In this document: positions 28,800 to 37,909 of the stretch, in pieces | Numbering within the stretch: the first letter of the stretch is position 1 | Layout: each line of letters begins with the position of its first letter | NCBI GenBank assembly: GCA_947448695.1 | Contig: CANFOL010000001.1 | Location: 62,001 to 126,000 of the forward strand | From: Burkholderiaceae bacterium | GTDB lineage: Bacteria; Pseudomonadota; Gammaproteobacteria; Burkholderiales; Burkholderiaceae | Direction: 5' to 3' | DNA: 64,000 nt | The notes under the pieces: model-generated | What the model was told of the DNA's origin: nothing | What the model saw: the letters and a program-made list of their open reading frames with translations, nothing else | The model's database searches: none | Made by a program: the position numbers and the translations under genes

Positions 28800-30041
28800 T
28801 TATTCTAAGTTTCTAGCTGGCGGCCATTCTTTGGAGTAAACGGGGTTAGCTAAGAATGCCTTAGGATCATATTTCCAGAATTGGCTCACATTGGTATAAG
28901 TTTTTGTAACGACGTTAACTAAACGACCTTCTTTACGTTCAACTTTACGAATATAGACATCACCAACCACATTACCATAGCTATCAAACGTTACTGGACC
29001 TCTTGCTGTTGGAACGTTCGTCTTTTTCAGCGCTGCCATCAAAGCCTCTTTATTACTAGCGTTGCCATTAATGGACTTCAGGGCAGCATCAAGTACGGCA
29101 GCATTTGTAAAAGTTGCAGCTGCATAGAAGCCTGGATCATAACCTTGTGCCTTACGGAATGCCGGAGCAAACTTATTATTAATTGGATTATTTAATTCAG
29201 CTGAATACCAACAAGCCGTTTCAATACCAAGAGCTTCATCACCCATATTCTTAAGAACAGCTTCATCAAGAGCAGTCATACCACCAACAATCGCAATTTT
29301 GCCTTTGAGGCCATATTCATTCATTTGACGAATAAAACGGAATCCATTCGATCCTGCAAAACCCAAGAAGACTGCATCAGCATTCGTTTTCATTTGGGCA
29401 AGATAGCTACCATAATCAGGAACTGTAAGAGGCGGGAAGAGGCGTTGGACAATCTTGCCACCATTTTCTTCAAAAACACGTTGGAAGCCTGCGACCATTT
29501 CGTGACCGTAGGCAATATCATCGGCAACTACGACCATGCGCTTGTATCTTTTGATATTGGCACAATATTCAGCCATTGGATGGGCGCATTGTGAAGAAGT
29601 TGACGTGGGGCGAACAAACCAAGGATTCGCTTTACGTTGTGTCATATCTTCCGCAGCAGCGACTGAAAGAGTTGGAATCTTGTTATCACGAATATAGTCA
29701 TCCACAGCTAAGGCTTCAAAAGCAGCTAGAGGACCCATGATGACATGAACTTTATTTCTTTCATTGAGCTCAGAAATTTTAGTTTTTGTATTTGCAGGAA
29801 CGCCACCAGTATCAGCGACAGTGAGTTCGACCTTACGGCCACCCAACATGTTGCCATTTTCAGCTAACCACTGCTTTAAACCTAGTTCCATATCTATACC
29901 ACCGGATGCCAGAGGACCAGTTTTAACGGTTAATAAACCAACACGTACAGGTTCATTGCTTTGTGCAAATAGGTTAGGAACTGCAAGCCCAAGTCCTGCG
30001 GCAGCAGAGCCTTGTATAAACGAGCGACGATCTAAAGTCAT
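28800..30041 (-). CDS. ABC transporter substrate-binding protein with twin-arginine-like signal
   Basis: MTLDRRSFIQGSAAAGLGLAVPNLFAQ; Peripla_BP_6-like fold; first gene of the SBP-LivHMGF-amidohydrolase operon. Confidence 0.9.
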   Translation of the reverse strand: MTLDRRSFIQGSAAAGLGLAVPNLFAQSNEPVRVGLLTVKTGPLASGGIDMELGLKQWLAENGNMLGGRKVELTVADTGGVPANTKTKISELNERNKVHVIMGPLAAFEALAVDDYIRDNKIPTLSVAAAEDMTQRKANPWFVRPTSTSSQCAHPMAEYCANIKRYKRMVVVADDIAYGHEMVAGFQRVFEENGGKIVQRLFPPLTVPDYGSYLAQMKTNADAVFLGFAGSNGFRFIRQMNEYGLKGKIAIVGGMTALDEAVLKNMGDEALGIETACWYSAELNNPINNKFAPAFRKAQGYDPGFYAAATFTNAAVLDAALKSINGNASNKEALMAALKKTNVPTARGPVTFDSYGNVVGDVYIRKVERKEGRLVNVVTKTYTNVSQFWKYDPKAFLANPVYSKEWPPARNLE

Positions 30042-30072
30042 ATTGTCTCCAAATGGTTAAATTTCATTTTCG

Positions 30073-30108
30073 ATAATTCTAAATGATTATTTGATCATTT
30101 AGAATTAT
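30073..30108. promoter_or_regulatory. 36-bp dyad containing TetR-operator candidate site 1 (core 30082-30099)
   Basis: ATAATTCTAAATGAT-TATTTG-ATCATTTAGAATTAT, perfect 15-bp arms; core AATGATTATTTGATCATT. Confidence 0.75.
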
Positions 30109-30291
30109 GATTGATTTACTAAGGTATTACAAACATCCGTGTTTAGCTATGTGCAAGATTAATCCAATATGCCCTGATAAAACATAAGGGTTATTACTTA
30201 GTTCTTAAGGTGAGGCAAATCTAAGGATTTTGAATTAACATCTCATACATAGAGAGTTATTACATTTTTATTGAGTTTCAAAAGCAGTTTT

Positions 30292-30309
30292 AATGATTAT
30301 TTGATCATT
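30292..30309. promoter_or_regulatory. TetR-operator candidate site 2
   Basis: AATGATTATTTGATCATT, identical to the core of site 1; just upstream of TATAAT at 30312-30317. Confidence 0.75.
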
Positions 30310-30375
30310 ACTATAATGATGTTTAATTAGCATCTTTAAAATGAAGTTAACATTCAATTATTTAAGGGGACAAAC

Positions 30376-31263
30376 ATGAAAATTGGACTTCTTGGCACTG
30401 GGAAAATGGGTAGTGCCATGGTAGAGCGTTTAATCAACTGTGGTCATGAGTTGGTTATTTGGAACCGATCGGTTGAAAAAACCGCTCCCTTAGTTGCTAA
30501 AGGAGCTACTTTAGCTGGATCACCTGCTCAATTAGTTGATCAAGTGGAGATGGTTATTTCCATTTTGACGGATGCGCAGGCAATTGATACTTGTTATCGA
30601 GCACCAGGTGGCGTCCTTTCTACTTCCGTTGCAGGAAAATTATTCATTGAGATGAGTACCGTAAGACCTGTAACAGCGATTGCCATTGCAAAGGATGTCA
30701 GTGCAAAGGGTGGTGCAATGGTCGATTGTCCAGTTGGTGGAACAGTAGGACCTGCTAGAGAGGGTAAATTATTGGGTTTGGTTGGCGGTGAAGAAAAAGA
30801 TGTTGAACGCGCAAGACCCATTTTGGAGCAATTATGTCGTCGCGTAGAACATGTTGGTCCAAGTGGATCAGGTGTTCGATTGAAGCTTACTGTTAATTTA
30901 CCTTTGTTAGTATTTTGGCAATCGTTTAGTGAGGCATTGTCATTATCATCCCAATTGAATATCTCACCAGAGCGATTGATTGATATATTGTCCGATACCT
31001 CAGGTGCGCCTGCGATGATGAAAGCTAGGACTCCTGTATTAGTTTCTACATTAAAAGGAGAGCCACAAGCTCCTGCTGCTTTTACGCTTGATAATATTCG
31101 TAAAGATTTGCGCACTATGATTGAGGAAGCTCAGTCAAATGGTTGGAATATTCCTGTTACGCAAGCAGCGCTTACTGAGCTAGATAAAACATCTGCGGCT
31201 GGATTAGGTAATGTGGATGGTACTGCTGTCCCAGCTTGGTTCATTCAAACTTACTGTAAATAA
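30376..31263 (+). CDS. NAD(P)-dependent oxidoreductase (3-hydroxyisobutyrate dehydrogenase family)
   Basis: MKIGLLGTGKMGSAMVERLINCGHELVIWNRS; VDCPVGGTVGPAREGKL. Confidence 0.9.
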   Translation: MKIGLLGTGKMGSAMVERLINCGHELVIWNRSVEKTAPLVAKGATLAGSPAQLVDQVEMVISILTDAQAIDTCYRAPGGVLSTSVAGKLFIEMSTVRPVTAIAIAKDVSAKGGAMVDCPVGGTVGPAREGKLLGLVGGEEKDVERARPILEQLCRRVEHVGPSGSGVRLKLTVNLPLLVFWQSFSEALSLSSQLNISPERLIDILSDTSGAPAMMKARTPVLVSTLKGEPQAPAAFTLDNIRKDLRTMIEEAQSNGWNIPVTQAALTELDKTSAAGLGNVDGTAVPAWFIQTYCK

Positions 31264-31277
31264 ACTCTTAAAGAACG

Positions 31278-31760
31278 ATGACAACTTCTACTCAAATACT
31301 ACTCAATGGGCAAAGCGTTACTGTAAACGCTCCAGAAAATACTCCATTACTTTATGTTTTACGAAACGACCTGGAACACAAAGGAACTCGCTTTGGTTGT
31401 GGCACAGGAAATTGCGGTGCATGTACAGTGATGGTCGATGGACAGCCGATGCAATCTTGCGATATGCAACTTTGGGCAGCCTCTGGCAAAGAAGTGATTA
31501 CGGCAGAGGGTTTAGCAGATGACCCCATTGGTCAGTTGGTACAAAAGTCGTTTATCGATGAGCAAGCTGCTCAGTGTGGGTATTGTATTAACGGTATTTT
31601 GATGAGTGTTACTGCCTTACTGAAGAAAAATACACAACCTAGTAAAGAAATATTAATGGAGTCTTTGAATCGACATTTATGTCGTTGTGGGACCCATGTG
31701 CGTATTTTGCGTGCTATCGATCGTGTGATTCAACAGTTAAATGAAAAGAGGGCGGCATGA
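31278..31760 (+). CDS. 2Fe-2S small subunit of a molybdenum hydroxylase (IorA/NicA-like)
   Basis: GCGTGNCGACTVMVDGQPMQSC and CGYCINGILMSVTALL...LNRHLCRCGTHVRILRAI. Confidence 0.92.
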   Translation: MTTSTQILLNGQSVTVNAPENTPLLYVLRNDLEHKGTRFGCGTGNCGACTVMVDGQPMQSCDMQLWAASGKEVITAEGLADDPIGQLVQKSFIDEQAAQCGYCINGILMSVTALLKKNTQPSKEILMESLNRHLCRCGTHVRILRAIDRVIQQLNEKRAA

Positions 31761-33871
31761 GCAATTTTACTCTTCCTGCAAACATCGTATCGAACCCAAA
31801 ACTATCGCAATGGTTTCGTTTGGATCAACTCCCATTGGTGACAGTCTGTTCTGGGAAGGTTGAGCTCGGACAAGGTATACAAACAGCCTTGCAACAAATC
31901 GCTGCTGACGAATTGGGAGTTGATCTCGAGCAAATCCATTGGATTGCTGGCGATACTTATCTATCTCCTGATGAATGGTATACCGCTGGTAGTTTATCTA
32001 TTGAAAATGGCGGTGCTGCACTTAAAGTTGCGTTGGGATTTGCACGATTTTTAGCGATTCAAGTTGCGGCAAAACAATTAGGTGTATCTACAGATTCGAT
32101 CACGATTGAGCATGGTATTTTTACAAGTAGTGAGTCGAAACAACAAGTCACGTATCAACAGCTGGCTAAACAGTTAGATCTTAATGTCGAGATTCTTTCA
32201 GATGAGCGGATTGTTTCTAGTAAACAACAAGTCATGACAAAGTGGGTTGGAAAAAGTATTGCTCGAGAAGATTTACTTAGTAAGTTATCTGGAGCGGCTT
32301 TTATTCACGACTTCACTTTACCTAATATGCGACATGCGCGCATGATAAGAGCCAGTCATGTTCAATCCACAATTACTCAGGTAGATATAGAGAAAATTCA
32401 GCAATTGTCAGGCGTAGAAAAAGTAGTACATAGTGGCAGCTTCCTTGCTATTGTAGGCAGTAACGAAGCTTTACTCGTTCTTGCGCAAGAAAAAGCACAT
32501 GCCTTTGTTACTTGGCAGACTCCTTCATATGTTCAAGCGCAAACTGAAACTGAAGAGATGATTACCGCACTACCTGCGGGCGATGATATAGCCTATCAAC
32601 AGGGAACGGCAGATGCAGTTCATAAAAAAGTTAAGGCGAGATACTCAAGACCCTTTATTGCCCACGCTTCGATTGGTCCTGCTTGTGCGATTGCTCACGA
32701 AAATGATGGCATCTTAACTGTTTGGTCGCACACGCAAGGATCTCATTTAGTTAAAAATCAAATTGCCGTTGGATTACGTCAGGATCCTGCTACTGTCAAA
32801 GTCATCCATCTTCATGGTGCTGGGTGTTATGGCCATAACAGTGCTGATGATGTCGCCTTTGATGCAGCTTTTATTGCCAAAATGACTGGTTTACCTATAC
32901 GAGTTCAATGGAGTCGTGAAGAAGAATTAACTGCCTCACCATTTGGATCTCCAGGCGTAGTAGAGTTTGAGGTAGGTGTCGATGAAACAGGCAGGATCAT
33001 CAATTGGCAATCTGAAATTTGGTCACCAACTCATATTCATCGACCAGGATGGTCAGGTAAGCTTAATTTATTGGGGGCTTGGATGATTGATCCGCCGCAT
33101 CCAATGGATGAGACCAAAGATAATCCTTTGCCGCAAGGCGGTGGTTTACGCAATGCGATCACCTTGTACAACGTTGACTATCAACAAGTAAGACATCACA
33201 TGATTCCGCAGGCTCCCCTCAGAACCTCAGCTCTGAGAGGACTTGGTGCGTATTTGAATGTTTTTGCAATGGAATCTTTTATCGATGAAGTGTCCCAAGA
33301 GTTGGGGCAAGATAGTTTGGAGTTTAGGAAAAAACATCTATCTGATCCAAGGTCGATTACTTTACTAGATACCCTTGCAAAAATGGCAAATTGGTCAGAT
33401 AGAGCTAATTTACCTGAAGGCACTGGATTAGGAATGGGATTTGCGCGTTATAAAAACAGTGGCGCATATTGTGGTGTGATGGTTCAATTACGCGCCGAAG
33501 AAAAAATCTACATTGATCATGTATGGTCTGTTTGTGATGCTGGAGAAGTTATTAATCCTGATGGACTCATCAATCAAATTGAAGGCGGTATTATTCAGTC
33601 GATTAGTTGGACCTTAAAAGAGATGGTGACGTGGGATGCTGCGGGCGTCACTTCAGCAACTTGGGACACCTATCCGATTTTAAATTTTGACGAAGTTCCA
33701 CGGGTTGAGGTAAAACTACTCAACCAGCCCGGAGTTCAGAGTTTAGGGGGTGGGGAAGCCTCGGCAGGACCTACTGCCGCTGCGATTGCTAATGCCTTAC
33801 AGCAAGCATTAGGAGTCAGGGCAAGAAACTTACCCTTAACCCCTGATCGATTAGCTCAGTTAATGAGTTAA
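31757..33871 (+). CDS. molybdopterin-binding large subunit of a molybdenum hydroxylase (IorB/NicB-like, 704 aa)
   Basis: CSGKVELGQGIQTALQQIAADELGVDLEQIHWIAGDT; GAGCYGHNSADDVAFDAAFIA; LRTSALRGLGAYLNVFAMESFIDE; GGGEASAGPTAAAIANAL. Confidence 0.9.
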   Translation: MSNFTLPANIVSNPKLSQWFRLDQLPLVTVCSGKVELGQGIQTALQQIAADELGVDLEQIHWIAGDTYLSPDEWYTAGSLSIENGGAALKVALGFARFLAIQVAAKQLGVSTDSITIEHGIFTSSESKQQVTYQQLAKQLDLNVEILSDERIVSSKQQVMTKWVGKSIAREDLLSKLSGAAFIHDFTLPNMRHARMIRASHVQSTITQVDIEKIQQLSGVEKVVHSGSFLAIVGSNEALLVLAQEKAHAFVTWQTPSYVQAQTETEEMITALPAGDDIAYQQGTADAVHKKVKARYSRPFIAHASIGPACAIAHENDGILTVWSHTQGSHLVKNQIAVGLRQDPATVKVIHLHGAGCYGHNSADDVAFDAAFIAKMTGLPIRVQWSREEELTASPFGSPGVVEFEVGVDETGRIINWQSEIWSPTHIHRPGWSGKLNLLGAWMIDPPHPMDETKDNPLPQGGGLRNAITLYNVDYQQVRHHMIPQAPLRTSALRGLGAYLNVFAMESFIDEVSQELGQDSLEFRKKHLSDPRSITLLDTLAKMANWSDRANLPEGTGLGMGFARYKNSGAYCGVMVQLRAEEKIYIDHVWSVCDAGEVINPDGLINQIEGGIIQSISWTLKEMVTWDAAGVTSATWDTYPILNFDEVPRVEVKLLNQPGVQSLGGGEASAGPTAAAIANALQQALGVRARNLPLTPDRLAQLMS

Positions 33872-33890
33872 TGCTTGAGAAATGACGAGA

Positions 33891-34328
33891 TTACTTATCC
33901 CCGGTATCGGGGGTAAGTCCAGCGGCTTGAATACCAGCTACTGCACAAATTTCATCATTATCTGATGTATCGCCTGTCACTCCAACAGATCCAATAATGT
34001 GATTATTGGCATCACGAATTAACACACCACCAGCAACTGGGACCATTTTACCTTCGGACATGACATTTAAAGCAGTGAAAAAACCAGGCATTTTTTCGCC
34101 ACGACGAGCGATTTCACGGCCCCCAAAGCCCATTCCTAATACACCCCAAGCTTTGCCGCGAGCAATATCTTCACGCAAAATACTACAATGATCTTCACGA
34201 AGTAAGGCCTTCATATGGCCTCCAGCATCAAGAACGACGACTGTGAGCGGATGAAAATTCATTTCACGCCCTTTTTTTAAAGCAATTTGAGCGATGATAA
34301 GAGCTTGTTCTAAATTAACGTTTGACAT
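33891..34328 (-). CDS. GlcG/HbpS-family (heme-binding-like) protein
   Basis: LEQALIIAQIALKKGREMNFHPLTVVVLDAGGHMKALLREDH; VPVAGGVLIRDANNHIIGSVGVTGDTSDNDE. Confidence 0.85.
   Translation of the reverse strand: MSNVNLEQALIIAQIALKKGREMNFHPLTVVVLDAGGHMKALLREDHCSILREDIARGKAWGVLGMGFGGREIARRGEKMPGFFTALNVMSEGKMVPVAGGVLIRDANNHIIGSVGVTGDTSDNDEICAVAGIQAAGLTPDTGDK
33893..33918. terminator. stem-loop at the convergent junction, overlapping the 3' end of the GlcG-like CDS
   Basis: ACTTATCCCCG-GTAT-CGGGGGTAAGT, one mismatch; no clear T-tract. Confidence 0.4.
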
Positions 34329-34346
34329 ACGTATTCCCTATTAAGA

Positions 34347-34883
34347 TTATGAAGTGTGATCTGCTGCACAATGATATTTACCCTTCCAAAAAAACAGCGG
34401 GGCAGTATCATCAGAAGTATTGTAAGAGTAACTCGTGACACGACCTATAAAGATAAGATGATCTCCACCATCCACATCACGCTCTTTTTTGCAAATAAAG
34501 TGTCCTAGGGTATTTTCAAGAATAGGGATACCTTCTGGACTTAGATGGTGTGCAATATCTTTAAATTTATCTTCACTGGGTCTGGCAAAGTGGTTAGAAA
34601 TATCTTTTTGCGACTCTGACAAAATATTCACGATGAAAGAAGGTGACTCCACAAATGCTTGATGACTTGGTGCGCCGCGCACTTGTGACCAAAGAACTAA
34701 AGGAGGGGAAAGTGATACGGAGTTAAAAGAACTGACCGTTACACCGAACATTTGACCAGATGAATCAGTTGTCGTGATGACAGTTACCCCTGTGCCAAAA
34801 TGCCCTAAGGCATTTCTAAAATCTCGTTGGTCAAATTCAGGGGATTGTTCAGGAGTGTCTTTTGCATTACTTGAATTCGTCAT
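34347..34883 (-). CDS. flavin reductase-family protein (FMN-binding, RutF/HpaC-like)
   Basis: FRNALGHFGTGVTVITTTDSSGQMFGVTVSSFNSVSLSPPLVLWSQ. Confidence 0.9.
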   Translation of the reverse strand: MTNSSNAKDTPEQSPEFDQRDFRNALGHFGTGVTVITTTDSSGQMFGVTVSSFNSVSLSPPLVLWSQVRGAPSHQAFVESPSFIVNILSESQKDISNHFARPSEDKFKDIAHHLSPEGIPILENTLGHFICKKERDVDGGDHLIFIGRVTSYSYNTSDDTAPLFFWKGKYHCAADHTS

Positions 34884-34911
34884 GATCTGTTCTCACATTT
34901 ATTTTACCAAT

Positions 34912-34929
34912 AGTAATCGCTTGATCATT
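34912..34929. promoter_or_regulatory. TetR-operator candidate site 3, inside the flavin reductase promoter spacer
   Basis: AGTAATCGCTTGATCATT; minus-strand TTGACA (34938-34933), N17, TACTAT places the dyad between -35 and -10. Confidence 0.65.
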
Positions 34930-35098
34930 AGTTGTCAATAAATTCTATTTAAGGAAATTACTTCATAAATTATTTATAAACATATGAAAATAATGGTTAA
35001 TATTAAAATTATACGCCTAATAAGGGTAAACCCCATTGAAATAATTATTCATAAAATCGGTATTCGAATCGCTTGTCAAAACAAAAAACATATAATAA

Positions 35099-35116
35099 AG
35101 TGATCGTACGATCTCT
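35099..35116. promoter_or_regulatory. TetR-operator candidate site 4 (variant)
   Basis: AGTGATCGTACGATCTCT containing the perfect 12-bp palindrome GATCGTACGATC; directly after TATAAT (35089-35094). Confidence 0.55.
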
Positions 35117-35160
35117 TTAAATGAGTCATTTCATTCATCAATAAATAAGGTTAGACTAGC

Positions 35161-35928
35161 ATGACAAACACTGCATATGTTCTTGAAGGTAAATTAGGTG
35201 CTCCAGTTTTATTAGTGGCAAATTCCTTAGGAGCTAATTACTCCATGTGGGATCCGCAGATTGAGGAGTGGAAAAAGAACTTTCAGGTTTTAAGATATAA
35301 CTACCGTGGTCATGGTGGAACACCCTCTGTTGGTAATTTTGCAACTTCACAAGATTTGGCAGATGATGTGAATGAGCTTTTAGAAGCCCTTAATATTAAA
35401 GAAATATATTGGGTAGGTCTTTCACTTGGAGCTATGCTTGGGCTTTATTTTGCGGCTCATTATCCGCAAAAAGTCAAAGCACTTGCGTCTGCTTGTTTTC
35501 GGCCGAATCAAACATCTGAGTCCTTTGCGATGTGGGAGGCCAGAATTAAGACAGTTGCTGAAAATGGTATTAGTGGGATTGTTGCAGGAACTGCAGACCG
35601 TTGGTTAACGGAGGGGTTTCGTCAAGTCAATCCAAATATTGATCAAGCTTTGCGAGTCATGATCGGTGCAAATGAGCCAGATGGCTATATGGCTTGTGGT
35701 CATGCAGTGAAAGATTATGACCTCAGGCCTTATATTGGTAAAGTCTGTTGTCCCGTATTGTTAATTGGTGGGCAGTTTGATGGTGGAGCACCTGCAGCTG
35801 AGATAAGTAATTTGCGCGGTGTTATTCAAAACAGTGAATATGCAGAACTTCCTGGAGCGCACATTGCCAATTTAGAGTGTGCGGTTGAGTTCACGCGTAT
35901 CGTCAATACATTTATGCTTGCGCATTAA
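35161..35928 (+). CDS. alpha/beta hydrolase (3-oxoadipate enol-lactonase/RutD/NicD-like)
   Basis: NSLGANYSMWDPQIEEW...YRGHGGTPSV; GLSLGAMLGLYFAAHYP; ELPGAHIANLECAVEF. Confidence 0.85.
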   Translation: MTNTAYVLEGKLGAPVLLVANSLGANYSMWDPQIEEWKKNFQVLRYNYRGHGGTPSVGNFATSQDLADDVNELLEALNIKEIYWVGLSLGAMLGLYFAAHYPQKVKALASACFRPNQTSESFAMWEARIKTVAENGISGIVAGTADRWLTEGFRQVNPNIDQALRVMIGANEPDGYMACGHAVKDYDLRPYIGKVCCPVLLIGGQFDGGAPAAEISNLRGVIQNSEYAELPGAHIANLECAVEFTRIVNTFMLAH

Positions 35929-35941
35929 GAAGGAGACTCTG

Positions 35942-36961
35942 ATGTCAGTAAAACCTTTAAATGTTGCCGTAATCGGTTATGGTTGGTGGGGAAAAATTAT
36001 TACCGCCACCTTGGAAGCTAGTCCATTATTAAATGTTGTGTTAGTCATTGAGAGTGACCCTAAGGTAGGCGAAGTTGCCAAGGAGTTTGGCAAGACTATG
36101 AATTTTGCCGTTGGTAAAGATTTTTCGGAGGCATTGGTGCATCCTGAGGTTGAGGCAATTGTTTTATGCACTCCGCATCAATTTCATGCAGAGCAAATTC
36201 AGTTAGCGGCAAAAGCTGGGAAGCATGTCTTTTGTGAAAAACCTCTTTGTTTAACTTATGCCGATGCACAGGCTTCGATTGCAGCGTGTAATGCGGCTGG
36301 TGTGAATTTAGGTATTGGACATGAAAGGCGTTTTGAGCCAGCTATAGTGGCAATGCGTGAAGAGATTGCGAAAGGAACTCTAGGGGTTGTGTTGCAGATA
36401 GAGGCTAATTTCTCACAAGATAAATTTTTTGCTCTACCACCAGATAACTGGCGCTTGTCTAATAAATTTGCACCAGTTGGGCCATTAACAGCTACAGGAA
36501 TCCATTTAGTAGACTTAGCGATTGCAATTTTAGGGCCTGCAGAATCTGTTTGGGCTAGATTGTCGACAAGAGGAAGTCAGTTTGAGAATGGTGACACATT
36601 AGGAATCATGCTTGCATTCCCAGGCGGAGCAAATGCCTTGATTAGTGCTATTTTGGCAACGCCATTTGATGGACGTTTTTGTGTGTATGGATCAAAAGGT
36701 TGGATGGAGATTAGAGACAATACGCATCCAGAACATCCAACGGGTTGGAATGTCACGACCCAGTTACGCGGTCAGGAGAAGAAAACACACTTTATGCCTC
36801 CAGCACCTACAGTAAGGTTTAACTTAGAAGCGTTTGCAAATGGAGTAAGGGGTGTTGCGCCTTACCCTGTATCGCATCAAGAGATGTTAGCGAATGTAGG
36901 CGCCTTAGAAGCGATCATGCGATCTGCTGCATCAGAGAAAATTGAAGTAATTCAAGGGTAA
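35942..36961 (+). CDS. Gfo/Idh/MocA-family oxidoreductase (start re-assigned)
   Basis: LNVAVIGYGWWGKIITATLEASP; AGKHVFCEKPLCLTYADAQ; AAGGAGACTCTG before the ATG at 35942. Confidence 0.9.
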   Translation: MSVKPLNVAVIGYGWWGKIITATLEASPLLNVVLVIESDPKVGEVAKEFGKTMNFAVGKDFSEALVHPEVEAIVLCTPHQFHAEQIQLAAKAGKHVFCEKPLCLTYADAQASIAACNAAGVNLGIGHERRFEPAIVAMREEIAKGTLGVVLQIEANFSQDKFFALPPDNWRLSNKFAPVGPLTATGIHLVDLAIAILGPAESVWARLSTRGSQFENGDTLGIMLAFPGGANALISAILATPFDGRFCVYGSKGWMEIRDNTHPEHPTGWNVTTQLRGQEKKTHFMPPAPTVRFNLEAFANGVRGVAPYPVSHQEMLANVGALEAIMRSAASEKIEVIQG

Positions 36962-36985
36962 CTCCCTATAAAACAAGTGTTTATA

Positions 36986-37003
36986 AATGAATACATGATC
37001 AGT
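36986..37003. promoter_or_regulatory. TetR-operator candidate site 5, upstream of the TetR gene
   Basis: AATGAATACATGATCAGT; adjacent TAGAAT at 37004-37009. Confidence 0.6.
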
Positions 37004-37034
37004 TAGAATAATGACATGGAGTTAAAAAAATAAC

Positions 37035-37715
37035 ATGTCTGCAGAAACAACTAAGTTAGAGGTATCGGCTTTAGAGGTTCAGCCGCGAAAGCGAATGAAG
37101 CGTGAGGATCGTGATCGTGAGATTGCGGCTGCGGCTGTTGCTTTTTTTGCAGAGGTGGGTTTTGATGGAGACACACGAGAGCTTGCAAGACGATTGGGTG
37201 TTACTCAATCTTTAATTTTTCGATATTTTCCCAATAAAGCAGCTTTAATTGAACGTGTTTATCAAGAAGTCTACGTAGGCCGATGGAATCCTTATTGGGA
37301 GACTATTATTGCTGATCGTAGCGTGCCGTTACAAGACCGTTTAATACGTTTATATAAAGACTACTCTAGGATTTCGTTAACCTATGACTGGGTGAGAATA
37401 TTCATGTTTTCGGGACTGAAGGGTGAGGATATTAATACCCGATATTTGAAGTTTCTGCGAAGCAGAATTTTAGAGCCCATTGCTATAGAGGTTCGAGCAG
37501 AACTAGGTTTGCCATCGCCCGATGAGTTGCCACTCAAGTTGAGTGAAGTGGAGTTAGCTTGGGGGATTAATTCTCGAATCTTTTACCTAGGGCAAAGAAA
37601 GTGGATTTTCAATATGCCTCTTGATATCGATATTGACACAATTATTGAACATACGATCATTACCTATTTATCGGGTGCTAAAACAATGGTTCCAATGCTG
37701 ATAAAAGAAGATTAA
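37035..37715 (+). CDS. TetR/AcrR-family transcriptional regulator
   Basis: REIAAAAVAFFAEVGFDGDTRELARRLGVTQSLIFRYFPNKAALIERVYQEVY. Confidence 0.92.
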   Translation: MSAETTKLEVSALEVQPRKRMKREDRDREIAAAAVAFFAEVGFDGDTRELARRLGVTQSLIFRYFPNKAALIERVYQEVYVGRWNPYWETIIADRSVPLQDRLIRLYKDYSRISLTYDWVRIFMFSGLKGEDINTRYLKFLRSRILEPIAIEVRAELGLPSPDELPLKLSEVELAWGINSRIFYLGQRKWIFNMPLDIDIDTIIEHTIITYLSGAKTMVPMLIKED

Positions 37716-37835
37716 CAGATTGTTTTATAAGATATTATTCTTTTTTCGTTAATCTTAATTCAATTTATTTATTAGCTCTTAATGTGAATAATCTAGGGTT
37801 TTTACCTATTGATGAGACATATTTTCAATCTTATA

Positions 37836-37853
37836 AATGATCAATTGATTACT
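37836..37853. promoter_or_regulatory. TetR-operator candidate site 6, upstream of the LLM monooxygenase
   Basis: AATGATCAATTGATTACT; TATAAT at 37861-37866. Confidence 0.65.
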
Positions 37854-37909
37854 TTTTGTATATAATTAACGAATTCCATTTTTTGACCGAAAACTACCGG
37901 GAACATGCT

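Noticed and set aside
30594-31115. 173-aa antisense ORF inside the beta-hydroxyacid dehydrogenase
   Set aside because: Fully antisense to a convincing CDS; low-complexity Ser/Pro-rich translation with no domain and no start context.
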